Assembly: GCF_037996645.1 (NCBI RefSeq)
Contig: NZ_JBBMXV010000003.1
Span: 248,001-312,000 of the forward strand
Length of the DNA stretch: 64,000 bases
Source of the DNA: Halalkalicoccus tibetensis
GTDB lineage: Archaea > Halobacteriota > Halobacteria > Halobacteriales > Halalkalicoccaceae
Direction of reading: 5' to 3'
Every line of letters begins with the position of its first letter. The first letter of the stretch is position 1. This document shows, piece after piece, positions 17,937-26,005 of this stretch. Both the position numbers and the translations under genes were made by a program. The notes beneath the pieces are model-generated. The model was given only the letters and a program-made list of their open reading frames with translations. It searched no databases and was not told the DNA's origin.

Positions 17937-19257
17937 CGCTCATGACGACGGTTCCGTCGGCGTCCGGTTCGTCGACCAGCCAGCCGCCGGTCGTCGCCTG
18001 CTCGGCGATGTGGGGCTGGAACACCCAGGCCGAGAGGACGAGGATCGGCACCATCGTCAGCGCGACGACCGCGTAGCCCAGATGGAGGTTCGGCAGGAAG
18101 GTGGCGGAGAAGATCAGCGGGTAGGTCGACCCGCCGATCGCCCCGATCCCGCCGACGACCCCGGCGACGCTGCCCGAGCTGTCGGGGAACATCGCGGGGA
18201 CCTGTGCGAAGATCGCCCCTTCCGAAAAGGCACAGCCCAGCCCGACGAAGAAGCCGGCGACGACTGCGACGTAGATGTTGCCGGTCAGGCCGGCGGCGGT
18301 CATCCCGAACATCGAGAGCATCACGAACACCAGGGTCGCGAACGTCCACTGCTCCCTGTAGCGACCCTCGAACCACGGCAGGAGCTCGATCTCGTTGCGG
18401 GCCACGACGTCGCTGACGTAGCCGCCGATCGGCCGGAGCAGCCCGGCGGCGATCGAGAACGTCGCCGCGAACGTCGCCGCGATCACGATGTCGCCCTGGC
18501 CGAACGCCTCGCGGTAGTAGGTGCCGAGCCAGCCGTTCATCGCAAGCTCGAGCCCGAAGGTCATGATGTAGGCAACCGAGAGCACGACCGCGCCGTAACG
18601 CGTCGAGATGTAGAGCCACTGGCCGACGCTCGTGCTCTCCTTGGTCGCCTGGCGTTTAGCCTCCGTCTTCGCCGCGTCGCCGAGAACGTAGTAGATCACG
18701 CCCAGCACGATCGCGAGCACCCCGGTGTAGAAGAACGCGGCCCGCCAGTTCGACGCGAAGAGGGGGTCCGCGTAGTTCTCACCGAAGATCCGCGGGAGCG
18801 TGAAGTACGCGCCCAGCCCGGCGCCGGCGTTGCCGACCCCGGCGAAGATCCCCTCCGCGAGCCCGAGGTTCTCCTCCTCGAACCACTCGGCGACGTGCTG
18901 GATGCCGATGACGAACGTGATCCCCGCAAGGGAGGCGACGATCCGCGAGGCCGTAAAGACCTCGTAGGTCGTCGCGAACGCGCTGATGATCGAGAAGACC
19001 CCGACGACCACCAGCGTAACTCCCGCCGTCGTCGGCGCGCCGTACTGGTCGGTCAACGGTCCGATCAGGATCCGTCCGGCCGGGACGGCGATGACGGCCG
19101 CACTCGAGACGATCCCCAACTGGGCCACCGAGAGGCCGAACTCGTCGGCGATCCCGCCCGTGAAGGGCGCGAAGGAGAACCAGATCACGAACCCGAGGTT
19201 GAACATCGCCGTCGCGAGGATCAGGTTCTTCCACTTGCCGTCGATCACCGCGACCAC
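17926..19257 (-). CDS. narK: NarK-type nitrate/nitrite MFS transporter
   Basis: A 443-residue 12-helix MFS protein. Both nitrate-signature glycine motifs are present: FAGVGNAGAGLG in the fifth helix region and GIGAIGGSTYPLIF in the eleventh. These line the nitrate/nitrite pathway in NarK/NasA-type transporters. The start is GTG at 19257 (a second GTG follows at 19248); no in-frame ATG is available. Lying between nasA and nirA, it most likely imports nitrate for assimilation. The upstream region, shared with nirA, holds an inverted repeat. Confidence 0.92.
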   Translation of the reverse strand: MVAVIDGKWKNLILATAMFNLGFVIWFSFAPFTGGIADEFGLSVAQLGIVSSAAVIAVPAGRILIGPLTDQYGAPTTAGVTLVVVGVFSIISAFATTYEVFTASRIVASLAGITFVIGIQHVAEWFEEENLGLAEGIFAGVGNAGAGLGAYFTLPRIFGENYADPLFASNWRAAFFYTGVLAIVLGVIYYVLGDAAKTEAKRQATKESTSVGQWLYISTRYGAVVLSVAYIMTFGLELAMNGWLGTYYREAFGQGDIVIAATFAATFSIAAGLLRPIGGYVSDVVARNEIELLPWFEGRYREQWTFATLVFVMLSMFGMTAAGLTGNIYVAVVAGFFVGLGCAFSEGAIFAQVPAMFPDSSGSVAGVVGGIGAIGGSTYPLIFSATFLPNLHLGYAVVALTMVPILVLSAWVFQPHIAEQATTGGWLVDEPDADGTVVMSGDD

Positions 19258-19637
19258 CCTTCGATCGCGTTCGATTCACATACGTCCAGTTTCACTCCCG
19301 CTTCCGTAGTAACCATGCTGAATCTCTATCGTTGCTGGCCATCTGATGGTTATAACTCCTTCGTCGAGTGTATTAATAAAAGTGGAAACACCCCTCCAGA
19401 CTCGGGTGGAGGGGGAGGTCGTATAACCAGTATAAGGTCGGCCGTCGGGCGCGGACGGCCCCGATCGGGCCGTTTCGGCGCGGGCCGCGACACCGGATCT
19501 TCGGATCGTGTTTCTATCGGGGGGATAACTGGAACGTTCTTCCCATATACCGACTCTCGGCGACGTCCGTCTACTTTCCTTCCCGAGCTACCTTATATGT
19601 ACTAAGTCAGCTAATTGTCGTAGGAGGAGTAGGGGGG
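19258..19637. other. Divergent narK-nirA control region
   Basis: About 380 bases with no convincing long gene. On the reverse strand, TTTATTAAT at 19380-19371 is a plausible narK TATA box. On the forward strand, TTATATG at about 19593-19599 is the likely nirA TATA box, which puts transcription start near 19620. An 8-base inverted repeat (CCCCTCCA / TGGAGGGG) lies at 19391-19414. Two further TATA-like words (GTATAAC and GTATAAG) follow it at about 19420-19436. Confidence 0.5.
19391..19414. promoter_or_regulatory. Inverted repeat in the narK-nirA control region
   Basis: CCCCTCCA (19391-19398) and TGGAGGGG (19407-19414) are exact complements with an 8-base spacer. The site lies upstream of the likely narK TATA box, so it could bind a nitrate- or nitrogen-responsive regulator. 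No copy with the same sequence is seen in front of nasA. Confidence 0.4.
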
Positions 19638-19712
19638 ATGAATGGATACCCTAGTGGACAGCGTTATATGGCTCATCCGTCCAGTACCTGTCGTAAGAAG
19701 TCCACATGGTAA
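19638..19712 (+). CDS. 24-codon leader ORF upstream of nirA
   Basis: ATG at 19638 follows AGGAGGAG at 19623-19630, one of the strongest ribosome-binding sites in the window, and is the first ATG after the presumed transcription start near 19620. The peptide is MNGYPSGQRYMAHPSS plus CRKKSTW, ending in TAA at 19710-19712. A second short ORF (19718-19771) follows after five bases. Confidence 0.45.
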   Translation: MNGYPSGQRYMAHPSSTCRKKSTW

Positions 19713-19717
19713 TTCAC

Positions 19718-19771
19718 ATGGCTACGCTACCGGACGTTCATCCAGACGAGGTGGAAACGCATGGCGCCTGA
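19718..19771 (+). CDS. 17-codon ORF overlapping the nirA start
   Basis: ATG at 19718 encodes MATLPDVHPDEVETHGA and stops at TGA 19769-19771, eleven bases into nirA in a different frame. With the preceding 24-codon ORF it forms a chain leading into nirA. It has no strong ribosome-binding site of its own, so reinitiation would be needed. Confidence 0.35.
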   Translation: MATLPDVHPDEVETHGA

Positions 19772-21521
19772 GATCGAGGAGTGGAAGGACGAGTGCTACG
19801 GCGAGGAGCTGCGCGGGAAGATCCTCGAGTTCGCCGAGTCGGGCTGGGAGTCGATCCCCGACGAGGAGCGAAAGAAGTGGTTCTCGCTGTTCAAACACTG
19901 GGGGGTCTTCCACCAGCGCGACGGCCAGGAGAGCTACTTCATGATGCGCCTGCAGAACGCCGGTGGGGTCCTTCGCCCCGGCCAGCTCCGGGCGATCGGC
20001 GAGGTCGCCCGCGACTACGCGACCGGGCCCGCAGAGAACCCCGAGTTCGGCAACGGCTTTCTCGACCTGACCACGCGCCAGTCGGTCCAGCTCCACTGGA
20101 TCAAGCTCGAGGACGTGCCCGCGATCTGGGAGAAGCTCGAATCCGTCGGCGTCTCCTCCCGATCGTCGGGGGGCGACTCGATGCGCAACATGGCCGGCTG
20201 TCCAGTCTCCGGGCGCGACGCCGAGGAGTTCATCGACTCGCGGGACCTGCTCGAGCGGCTGAACACCGAGCTGCGCGAGGACGACTCCCTCGCCGATCTT
20301 CCCCGGAAGTTCAACGTCAGCGTCACCGGCTGCAAGGAGGGCTGTGCGCAGGACTCGATCAACGACATCGGTCTCGAACCGGCCGAGAAGGACGTCGATG
20401 GTGAGCCGACGAAGGGCTACAACGTCCGGGTCGGCGGCGGGCTGGGCGGGCGCCAGCCCCGCGAGGCCCGCCCGCTCGACGTCTTCGTCACCGAGGACGA
20501 GGCCTACGACGTCGTCCGGGGCTTCGTCGAGCTCTATCAGGAGCACGGCAACCGCGAGAACCGCCAGAAATCGCGCTCGCGCTTCTTCGTCGACGAGTGG
20601 GGTACGGAGAAGATCCGCGAGCTCCTCCAGGACGATTACGTCGACTTCGAGCTCCGGACCGCGGGCGAGGATCTCCGGGAGGGCTACACCTACAACGCCG
20701 GCACCTGCCGCGGCGGCGACCACGTCGGCGTCCACGAACAGCACGACGGGAAGCGCTACGTCGGGCTGAGCGTCCCTGTCGGGCGGCTGCGCGCGAAGGA
20801 GGCGATCGCGATCGCCGACTGCGCGAGCGAGTACGGCTCGGGGGAAGTGCGCCTGAGCCGGCGGCAGAACCCGCTGATCATGGACGTCCCCGAGGAGGAC
20901 CTCGACGCGCTGCTCTCCGAGCCCGTCCTCGAGACCCATACCCCCGAACCGCATCCGTTCCAGCGTGGCTCGATCGCGTGTACGGGCACGGAGTTCTGCC
21001 CGCTGGCGCTGACCGAGACGAAGGCCCGGCTCGCGAAGACGATCCGCTGGCTGCGGGACAACTGCGAGCTGCCCGACGACGTCGAGGACATCCACATCCA
21101 CTACTCGGGCTGTACGGCCGACTGCGGGCAGGCGCTGACCGCCGACATCGGCCTGCAGGGGATGCGCGCGCGGAAGAACGGCGAGATGGTCGAGGCGCTC
21201 GACATCGGCGTCGGCGGCGGCATCGGGGAGGACCCCTCGTTCATCGACTGGGTCCACCAGCGCGTGCCCGCCGACGAGGTGCCTGCCGTGATCAAGAAGC
21301 TCGTCGAGGGCTACGCCGCCCACCGCGAGGGGGGCCAATCGTTCCGCGAATGGGTCGAGGCCACCGGAACCGAGACGCTCGTCGAGCTCGCCGAACCCGA
21401 GGAGACCACGTACGACGACCCCTGGATGTACGACGCGAAGGGCTCGTGGTACCCCTTCGACGAGGACGAGAGCCCCGCGCCCACGACCGCGGACGGCACG
21501 CCGATCTCCGCGGACGACTGA
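19761..21521 (+). CDS. nirA: Ferredoxin-nitrite reductase (siroheme)
   Basis: A 586-residue siroheme/4Fe-4S enzyme that reduces nitrite to ammonium with six electrons from ferredoxin. Two nitrite/sulfite-reductase half-repeats are visible (FLDLTTRQSVQLHWI and EVRLSRRQNPLIMDV). The siroheme/cluster ligands are the C-x5-C of CTGTEFC and the C-x3-C of SGCTADCGQA in the second half. Sulfite reductases share these motifs; context with nasA and narK supports nitrite. GGTGG lies about 7 bases before the ATG. No in-frame earlier start is found. Confidence 0.93.
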   Translation: MAPEIEEWKDECYGEELRGKILEFAESGWESIPDEERKKWFSLFKHWGVFHQRDGQESYFMMRLQNAGGVLRPGQLRAIGEVARDYATGPAENPEFGNGFLDLTTRQSVQLHWIKLEDVPAIWEKLESVGVSSRSSGGDSMRNMAGCPVSGRDAEEFIDSRDLLERLNTELREDDSLADLPRKFNVSVTGCKEGCAQDSINDIGLEPAEKDVDGEPTKGYNVRVGGGLGGRQPREARPLDVFVTEDEAYDVVRGFVELYQEHGNRENRQKSRSRFFVDEWGTEKIRELLQDDYVDFELRTAGEDLREGYTYNAGTCRGGDHVGVHEQHDGKRYVGLSVPVGRLRAKEAIAIADCASEYGSGEVRLSRRQNPLIMDVPEEDLDALLSEPVLETHTPEPHPFQRGSIACTGTEFCPLALTETKARLAKTIRWLRDNCELPDDVEDIHIHYSGCTADCGQALTADIGLQGMRARKNGEMVEALDIGVGGGIGEDPSFIDWVHQRVPADEVPAVIKKLVEGYAAHREGGQSFREWVEATGTETLVELAEPEETTYDDPWMYDAKGSWYPFDEDESPAPTTADGTPISADD

Positions 21522-21528
21522 TCCAGTC

Positions 21529-21636
21529 ATGACCGACCGCGACCCTCTCGACGACCCCGCGGAGCACGCCTCCGCGGACGCGGCCCCCGAGCTGTTCGAG
21601 CTCCGCGAACTCCCCGAGGACCCGACAGGCGTTTAG
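21529..21636 (+). CDS. 35-residue acidic protein directly downstream of nirA
   Basis: ATG at 21529, seven bases after the nirA stop, and TAG at 21634-21636. The product begins MTDRDPLDDPAEHASADA and ends ELRELPEDPTGV. The composition is typical of haloarchaeal coding sequence and the spacing suggests co-transcription with nirA. No known domain is recognised; it could be a small partner or regulator of the reductase. Confidence 0.5.
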   Translation: MTDRDPLDDPAEHASADAAPELFELRELPEDPTGV

Positions 21637-21659
21637 CCCCGCCCACACACCTACCGGGC

Positions 21660-21869
21660 ATGGCCTCCCAGAGCTGCGACGGCTGTGGCGACGACGTCCG
21701 GATCGCGGGCGGGATCGCGGACTTCTGGTCGTTCTCGGGGGAGTCCTCCGGCGGGATGACCCTGGAGTTCGAGGACGGTACCGAACACTTCCTCTGTTAC
21801 GACTGCATCGAGCGCCTGCCCGACTACCCCGAGGCGAGCGACGTCGCCGCGCTCTCCGAAAGCCGCTAG
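21660..21869 (+). CDS. Small zinc-ribbon-like protein (DUF7561-like)
   Basis: A 69-residue protein with CDGCGDDVRIAGGI at the start and FLCYDCIERLPD near the end, i.e. two C-x2-C knuckles that should form one zinc site. I recall a haloarchaeal family of this type (DUF7561), but the name is from memory. It lies just before the helicase gene on the same strand. Function unknown. Confidence 0.75.
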   Translation: MASQSCDGCGDDVRIAGGIADFWSFSGESSGGMTLEFEDGTEHFLCYDCIERLPDYPEASDVAALSESR

Positions 21870-21900
21870 CTTTAGGGCCGTCCCGGCCCCGTCTCCGGTA

Positions 21901-23688
21901 GTGCAGCCCGCCCGCATCGAGAGCGAGTTCCCCGCGCCCTCCTACCGCGGCAACCAGCGCGAGGCCCTCTCGGACATCCGCCGCGCCTTCGAGGCCGGCA
22001 ACGACGTGGTGCTCGTGCGCGCGCCCACGGGCAGCGGCAAGTCGCTTCTAGCCCGCGCGATCTGCGGGGCCGCCCGGACGGTCGAGGAGGCGGAACCAAA
22101 GCAGGCCACCGGCGCGTACTACACCACTCCGCAAGTATCGCAGCTCGACGACGTGGCGGGCGACCCCCTCCTCTCGGACCTCCAGGTGATCCGCGGGAAG
22201 GGCAACTACACCTGCATCCTGCCCGGCGAGGAGACCACGCCCGTGAACCGCGCGCCCTGCGTCCGCGAGCGGGGCTACGACTGCTCGGTCAAACACCGCT
22301 GTCCGTACTTCTCCGATCGTGCGATCGCCTCCAACAGGGCGATCGCGGCGATGACGCTCGCCTACTTCATGCAGACCGCCGGCTCGGAGGTCTTCAGGAC
22401 GCGCGACGTCTGCGTGATCGACGAGGCCCACGGGCTCGCCGAATGGGCCGAGATGTACGCGACGATCGACCTGGGGCCCCGAACCGTCCCGATGTGGGAG
22501 GAGCTCTCGGTCCCGGAGGACCCCTCGGTTTCGCGTGCGGCCCGCTACGCCGAGTCGCTCTCTCAGACGTGTAGCCACCGGAAGGACGACCTGCTCGCCC
22601 AGGAGGAACTCAGCCCCGAGGAGGCCGCAGAACGCGATCGCCTCCAGGAGCTGATCGGCGAGCTCGACTGGTTCGTGAAGGATTTCCGGGACCCCGACAG
22701 CCCAACGACGTGGACCGTCGACCAGGGCGAAGGGCGCTCCCTCGCGATCAAGCCGATGAACCCCGAGCGCTACCTCTCCCATACCGTTTGGGACCGCGCA
22801 AACCGCTTCGCCCTGCTCTCGGCGACGATCCTGAACAAGGAGGCGTTCTGCCGTGGCGTCGGCCTCGATCCCGACCGTGTCGCGCTAGTCGACGTCGGCC
22901 ACACGTTCCCCGTGGAGAACCGCCCCCTGTACGACGTCACGCAGGGGAAGATGACCTACGACGAGCGCGACGAGACGATCCCGAAGGTCGCCCGCGTGCT
23001 CGTCCGGATCATGGCCGAGCACAGTACTGAAAAGGGGATCGTCCATGCCCACTCGTACGCGATCCAGGACCGCCTCGCCTCGTTGCTTTCGGACTTCGGC
23101 GTCGGCGACCGGGTGCGGACCCACGACCGCGAGGACCGCGACGCGGCCCTGGAGGCCTGGAAGGAGAGCGAGGGCGCGGACGTTTTCCTCTCGGTGAAGA
23201 TGGAGGAAGCGCTCGATCTGGCGGGCGACCTGGCGCGCTGGCAGGTGATCTGTAAGGCACCCTATTTGAACACGCGCGACTCGCGGGTCGCCCATCGCCT
23301 CGAACGTGGTCAGTGGGCGTGGTACCACCGTGCCGCGCTGCGGACGGTGATCCAGGCCTGCGGGCGGGTCGTGCGCTCGCCCGACGACTACGGGGCGACC
23401 TATCTGGCGGACTCGAGCCTGCTCGACCTCTTCGAGCGCGCGCGAGGCGACATGCCCCCGTGGTTCACAGAACAGGTCGATCGGATGGGCTCGCCGGAGC
23501 TACCCTCCTTCGAGTCGAGCGCGGGGACCGACCGCGGCGACCCGGGTCGACCGACCGGATCGCGGTCTGGCCAGTCGTCCCGGTCGGCCCCCTCGCGATC
23601 CGGGGGAACGTCCGGCGGTTCGGGCGCATCGGGATCGAAAACGAGCGGGTCGAACCACCCGCTGAACGACGTCTGGGGCGACGGTTAG
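21901..23688 (+). CDS. XPD/DinG-like superfamily 2 DNA helicase
   Basis: A 595-residue ATP-dependent helicase. Walker A is RAPTGSGKSLLA, the DEAH box is CVIDEAHGLAEW, and motif VI is VIQACGRVVRSPDDYG. Between motifs I and II there are four cysteines (NYTC, RAPC, YDC, HRCPYF) with the spacing of the 4Fe-4S domain of XPD/DinG helicases. It should unwind DNA 5'-3' in repair. The start is GTG at 21901. The last ~80 residues are a Ser/Gly/Pro low-complexity tail, unlike the compact core. The stop overlaps the convergent micro-gene by four bases. Confidence 0.9.
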   Translation: MQPARIESEFPAPSYRGNQREALSDIRRAFEAGNDVVLVRAPTGSGKSLLARAICGAARTVEEAEPKQATGAYYTTPQVSQLDDVAGDPLLSDLQVIRGKGNYTCILPGEETTPVNRAPCVRERGYDCSVKHRCPYFSDRAIASNRAIAAMTLAYFMQTAGSEVFRTRDVCVIDEAHGLAEWAEMYATIDLGPRTVPMWEELSVPEDPSVSRAARYAESLSQTCSHRKDDLLAQEELSPEEAAERDRLQELIGELDWFVKDFRDPDSPTTWTVDQGEGRSLAIKPMNPERYLSHTVWDRANRFALLSATILNKEAFCRGVGLDPDRVALVDVGHTFPVENRPLYDVTQGKMTYDERDETIPKVARVLVRIMAEHSTEKGIVHAHSYAIQDRLASLLSDFGVGDRVRTHDREDRDAALEAWKESEGADVFLSVKMEEALDLAGDLARWQVICKAPYLNTRDSRVAHRLERGQWAWYHRAALRTVIQACGRVVRSPDDYGATYLADSSLLDLFERARGDMPPWFTEQVDRMGSPELPSFESSAGTDRGDPGRPTGSRSGQSSRSAPSRSGGTSGGSGASGSKTSGSNHPLNDVWGDG

Positions 23689-23765
23689 ATCAGCGCGACG
23701 CCGGCGATCATCGACCCGACCATCAGGAGGACGAGCCCGAGCGCGACGATCTGTTGTCTGTCCAT
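23685..23765 (-). CDS. 26-residue single-span membrane peptide
   Basis: ATG at 23765 and TAA at 23685-23687. The peptide starts MDRQQIVALGLVLLMVGSM and ends IAGVALI: a charged N-terminus followed by one uninterrupted hydrophobic helix. It overlaps the helicase stop tail to tail. The coding pattern is clean and I believe similar very short haloarchaeal ORFs exist, but this could not be checked. Confidence 0.55.
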   Translation of the reverse strand: MDRQQIVALGLVLLMVGSMIAGVALI

Positions 23766-23790
23766 ACCTCCCTTCAGCGACTCGGCGTAA

Positions 23791-24852
23791 TTAACCGCTA
23801 CGGCCGACCCGCGCGTCGACGACGACGTGGGCGACCCCCGCGCTGTGGCTCTTGACCCGCCGCGTATCGAGGATCTCGACCCCCCTGCCGGCGTTCGCCG
23901 CCGCCTCCCGGAGCCGCGAGACGGGCCGGTCCCAGAGCTCGGCCTCCGGGGTCGCCTCGTGCATGTGAAGGACGCCACCGTCGCGAAGCGCCCCGAACGC
24001 GCTCGGGAGGTACTCGTAGGACCCGTCCGCCTCCCCGTTCCCGTCGACCCGTGGCTCGGCGGCGTCGTAGTAGCCCATCACCACCCGGTCGACTCCCTCC
24101 TCGACCTCTACGTCCCGGCAGTCCGCCCGGTAGGCGTCGATCCGGTCCTCGACGCCGTTCAACACTGCGTTCTCGAGCAGGTAGCGAAAGGCGACGGGGT
24201 TTCGTTCGACCGCGATCACGCGCGCGCCGCCGCGCGCCATCGGCAGCGCGAAGTAGCCGATCCCGGCGAACATGTCCAGCACGCGCTCGCCCTCCTCCAC
24301 TATCTCCCCCATCCGGTGGCGCTCTCGCTTGTTGCCCGGCGAGAACATCACCCGCGCGAGATCGAGCGCGTACTTCGTCCCGTGTTCGGTGTGGATCGTC
24401 TCGGTGTCGCCCGCGCCGGCCACGACCCGAACCGAGGGCTCGCGGTGCTCGCCCGAGATTCCCCCGCGTGCGAGGACGGTGTCCGCGCCGCCATGCAGCT
24501 CCAGCAGCGCCCCGCCGACCTCCGCCTCGCGCGGACAGCCCGCGAGATCCACGAGGATCACGCTCCCGATCACGGCCCACGAGCCGGGGACCCGTTCGAT
24601 CTCCGCGTCGCTCCAGCCCTGCTCGGCGAGCAGGTCCTCCAACCCGGGCGCGCGTACCTCGGGCTCGGGCTGGCGGATCACCTCGTGGACATCGGTTTCC
24701 GTGGGGGGATGGGTCACGGGCAGGGCGAGCGCCCCCTCGCCCGCCTCGCGGACCGTCCGGGACTCGTCGTAGACTCCCTCCTCGCGGAGCGCGGCGATCG
24801 CCCGCTCGCCCTCGGGTTTGGGGACGATCGCCGCGAGCGGGTCGTCGCTCAT
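23791..24852 (-). CDS. Trm5/TYW2-family tRNA G37-modifying enzyme, probably Taw2
   Basis: A 353-residue class I SAM-dependent enzyme. It has an N-terminal domain, then HTEHGTKYALDLARVMFSPGN, the SAM motif VLDMFAGIGYFALP, and VIAVERNPVAFRYLLENA. At the catalytic motif where Trm5 methyltransferases have an N-x-P-type sequence, this protein has DRVVMGYYDAA. That is closer to TYW2/Taw2 enzymes, which transfer an aminocarboxypropyl group to the tricyclic base at G37 of tRNA-Phe. Trm5 remains possible. The start overlaps the NMD3 stop (ATGA), so both are translated from one mRNA. Confidence 0.8.
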   Translation of the reverse strand: MSDDPLAAIVPKPEGERAIAALREEGVYDESRTVREAGEGALALPVTHPPTETDVHEVIRQPEPEVRAPGLEDLLAEQGWSDAEIERVPGSWAVIGSVILVDLAGCPREAEVGGALLELHGGADTVLARGGISGEHREPSVRVVAGAGDTETIHTEHGTKYALDLARVMFSPGNKRERHRMGEIVEEGERVLDMFAGIGYFALPMARGGARVIAVERNPVAFRYLLENAVLNGVEDRIDAYRADCRDVEVEEGVDRVVMGYYDAAEPRVDGNGEADGSYEYLPSAFGALRDGGVLHMHEATPEAELWDRPVSRLREAAANAGRGVEILDTRRVKSHSAGVAHVVVDARVGRSG

Positions 24853-25964
24853 TCCGGCCCGTCCTCGGGGACGGCGTGCAGCCCGGCGCGGCTCTTCAGC
24901 ACCGAGACGGTTCCCGTCTCCGTCTCGAGGAAGTCGGGTCGGGGGATCGTTTTCGACTCGTAGGTCTCGGGGTCGAGCACCTGGACCGCCCGCTCGTCCT
25001 CGACCGAGACGAGGGTCGTTCGCTGGGCGTCGTCGATCCGGCCGAGCCGGCGCGCGTCGGGCGAGTCCCCGTCCTCGAAGCCCGACTCGTAGCGCCCGCC
25101 GGTCGCGAGCCGGCGGCCCTTCACGGTGCCCCGTGCGCTCCTGACCAGCACCGGCCCGTCGCCGTCCTCGGGGTCGATGACGTCGCCCCTGGTGAAGGGC
25201 GGCAGACGGACCGCGTAGGTAACCCGGTAGACCTCGTTGCCGTCCTCGTCCTCGGTGACGAGCGTCTCGGAGCTCTCGAAGCCCCCGCCGAAGCGGTTGA
25301 CCAGTCGCTGGGAGATCTTCTTGCCGATGTTGGTGGTCGAGACCTTCACGTCGACGCCGTCGTCGGTCTCGGTGATCTCGGTGACGAAGGCGTCCCGGTC
25401 GCCCGTCGCCTCCATCTCCTCGACGACGGTATGGGAGATCTCCTTTGCGGCCTCGCGCTCCTCCTTCGTGGGCGTCCGGTCGCTCGCGCGGAGCTGGACG
25501 ACGCTCGCGTAGTAGCTGCCGGCGATCCGGCCACAGCGCGTGCAGGTCTCGCGCGCGATCGTGGTCGGGACGACGACGTGTTCCTCGATCGGCTCGCCGC
25601 GAACCACACCGGTAAAGAAGGAGTGCATCCGGATCGTGTTCTGGTCGACCTGTTCGGGCTCGACCTGCCAGGCGATCGACTCGGCGTCGAGATGTACCCC
25701 CAGCGACTCGCTGACGGCGTCGATCGCCACGTCGGTGTAGTCCTCGGCGCCGACGTCGACCCAGCGGTTGCCCCGATGAACGGCGCCACACTGTGCACAC
25801 ACCCGGACCGTCAGCTTCTCGGGCGCGTCGACGAGCTCGAAGTCCTCGAAGTAGCAGGCGTCACAGAGCCCCGTCTCGCCGGCGGCGGGCGCGCCCGGCA
25901 GCTCCGGACGATCGCCGCCCTCGACGGGGTCGCCACAGCGAGGGCAGAAGGCTGATCGGCTCAT
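24849..25964 (-). CDS. nmd3: NMD3 family protein (60S export factor homologue)
   Basis: A 371-residue archaeal NMD3. The N-terminal zinc region has FCPRCGDP, LCDACYFED, RVCAQCGAVHRG and ETCTRCGRIAG, four C-x2-C knuckles as in eukaryotic Nmd3, followed by the conserved KVSTTNIGKKISQRLVNRF core. Archaea have no nuclear export, so it is thought to work in late 50S assembly. It is the first gene of a two-gene unit with the G37-modifying enzyme. Confidence 0.93.
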   Translation of the reverse strand: MSRSAFCPRCGDPVEGGDRPELPGAPAAGETGLCDACYFEDFELVDAPEKLTVRVCAQCGAVHRGNRWVDVGAEDYTDVAIDAVSESLGVHLDAESIAWQVEPEQVDQNTIRMHSFFTGVVRGEPIEEHVVVPTTIARETCTRCGRIAGSYYASVVQLRASDRTPTKEEREAAKEISHTVVEEMEATGDRDAFVTEITETDDGVDVKVSTTNIGKKISQRLVNRFGGGFESSETLVTEDEDGNEVYRVTYAVRLPPFTRGDVIDPEDGDGPVLVRSARGTVKGRRLATGGRYESGFEDGDSPDARRLGRIDDAQRTTLVSVEDERAVQVLDPETYESKTIPRPDFLETETGTVSVLKSRAGLHAVPEDGPE

Positions 25965-26005
25965 ACCCGAGCTACCCGTTTGAATCGGTTAAGCGTCGCG
26001 CTCCG

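Noticed and set aside
19722-21530. A 602-codon reverse-strand ORF opposite nirA
   Set aside because: Mirror of the nirA coding frame; no domain and non-haloarchaeal composition.
23791-25800. A single 669-codon ORF spanning the Trm5/TYW2 and NMD3 genes
   Set aside because: Only the part after the ATG at 24852 has the methyltransferase motifs. The upstream half is an out-of-frame reading of nmd3, which is itself clear in another frame.
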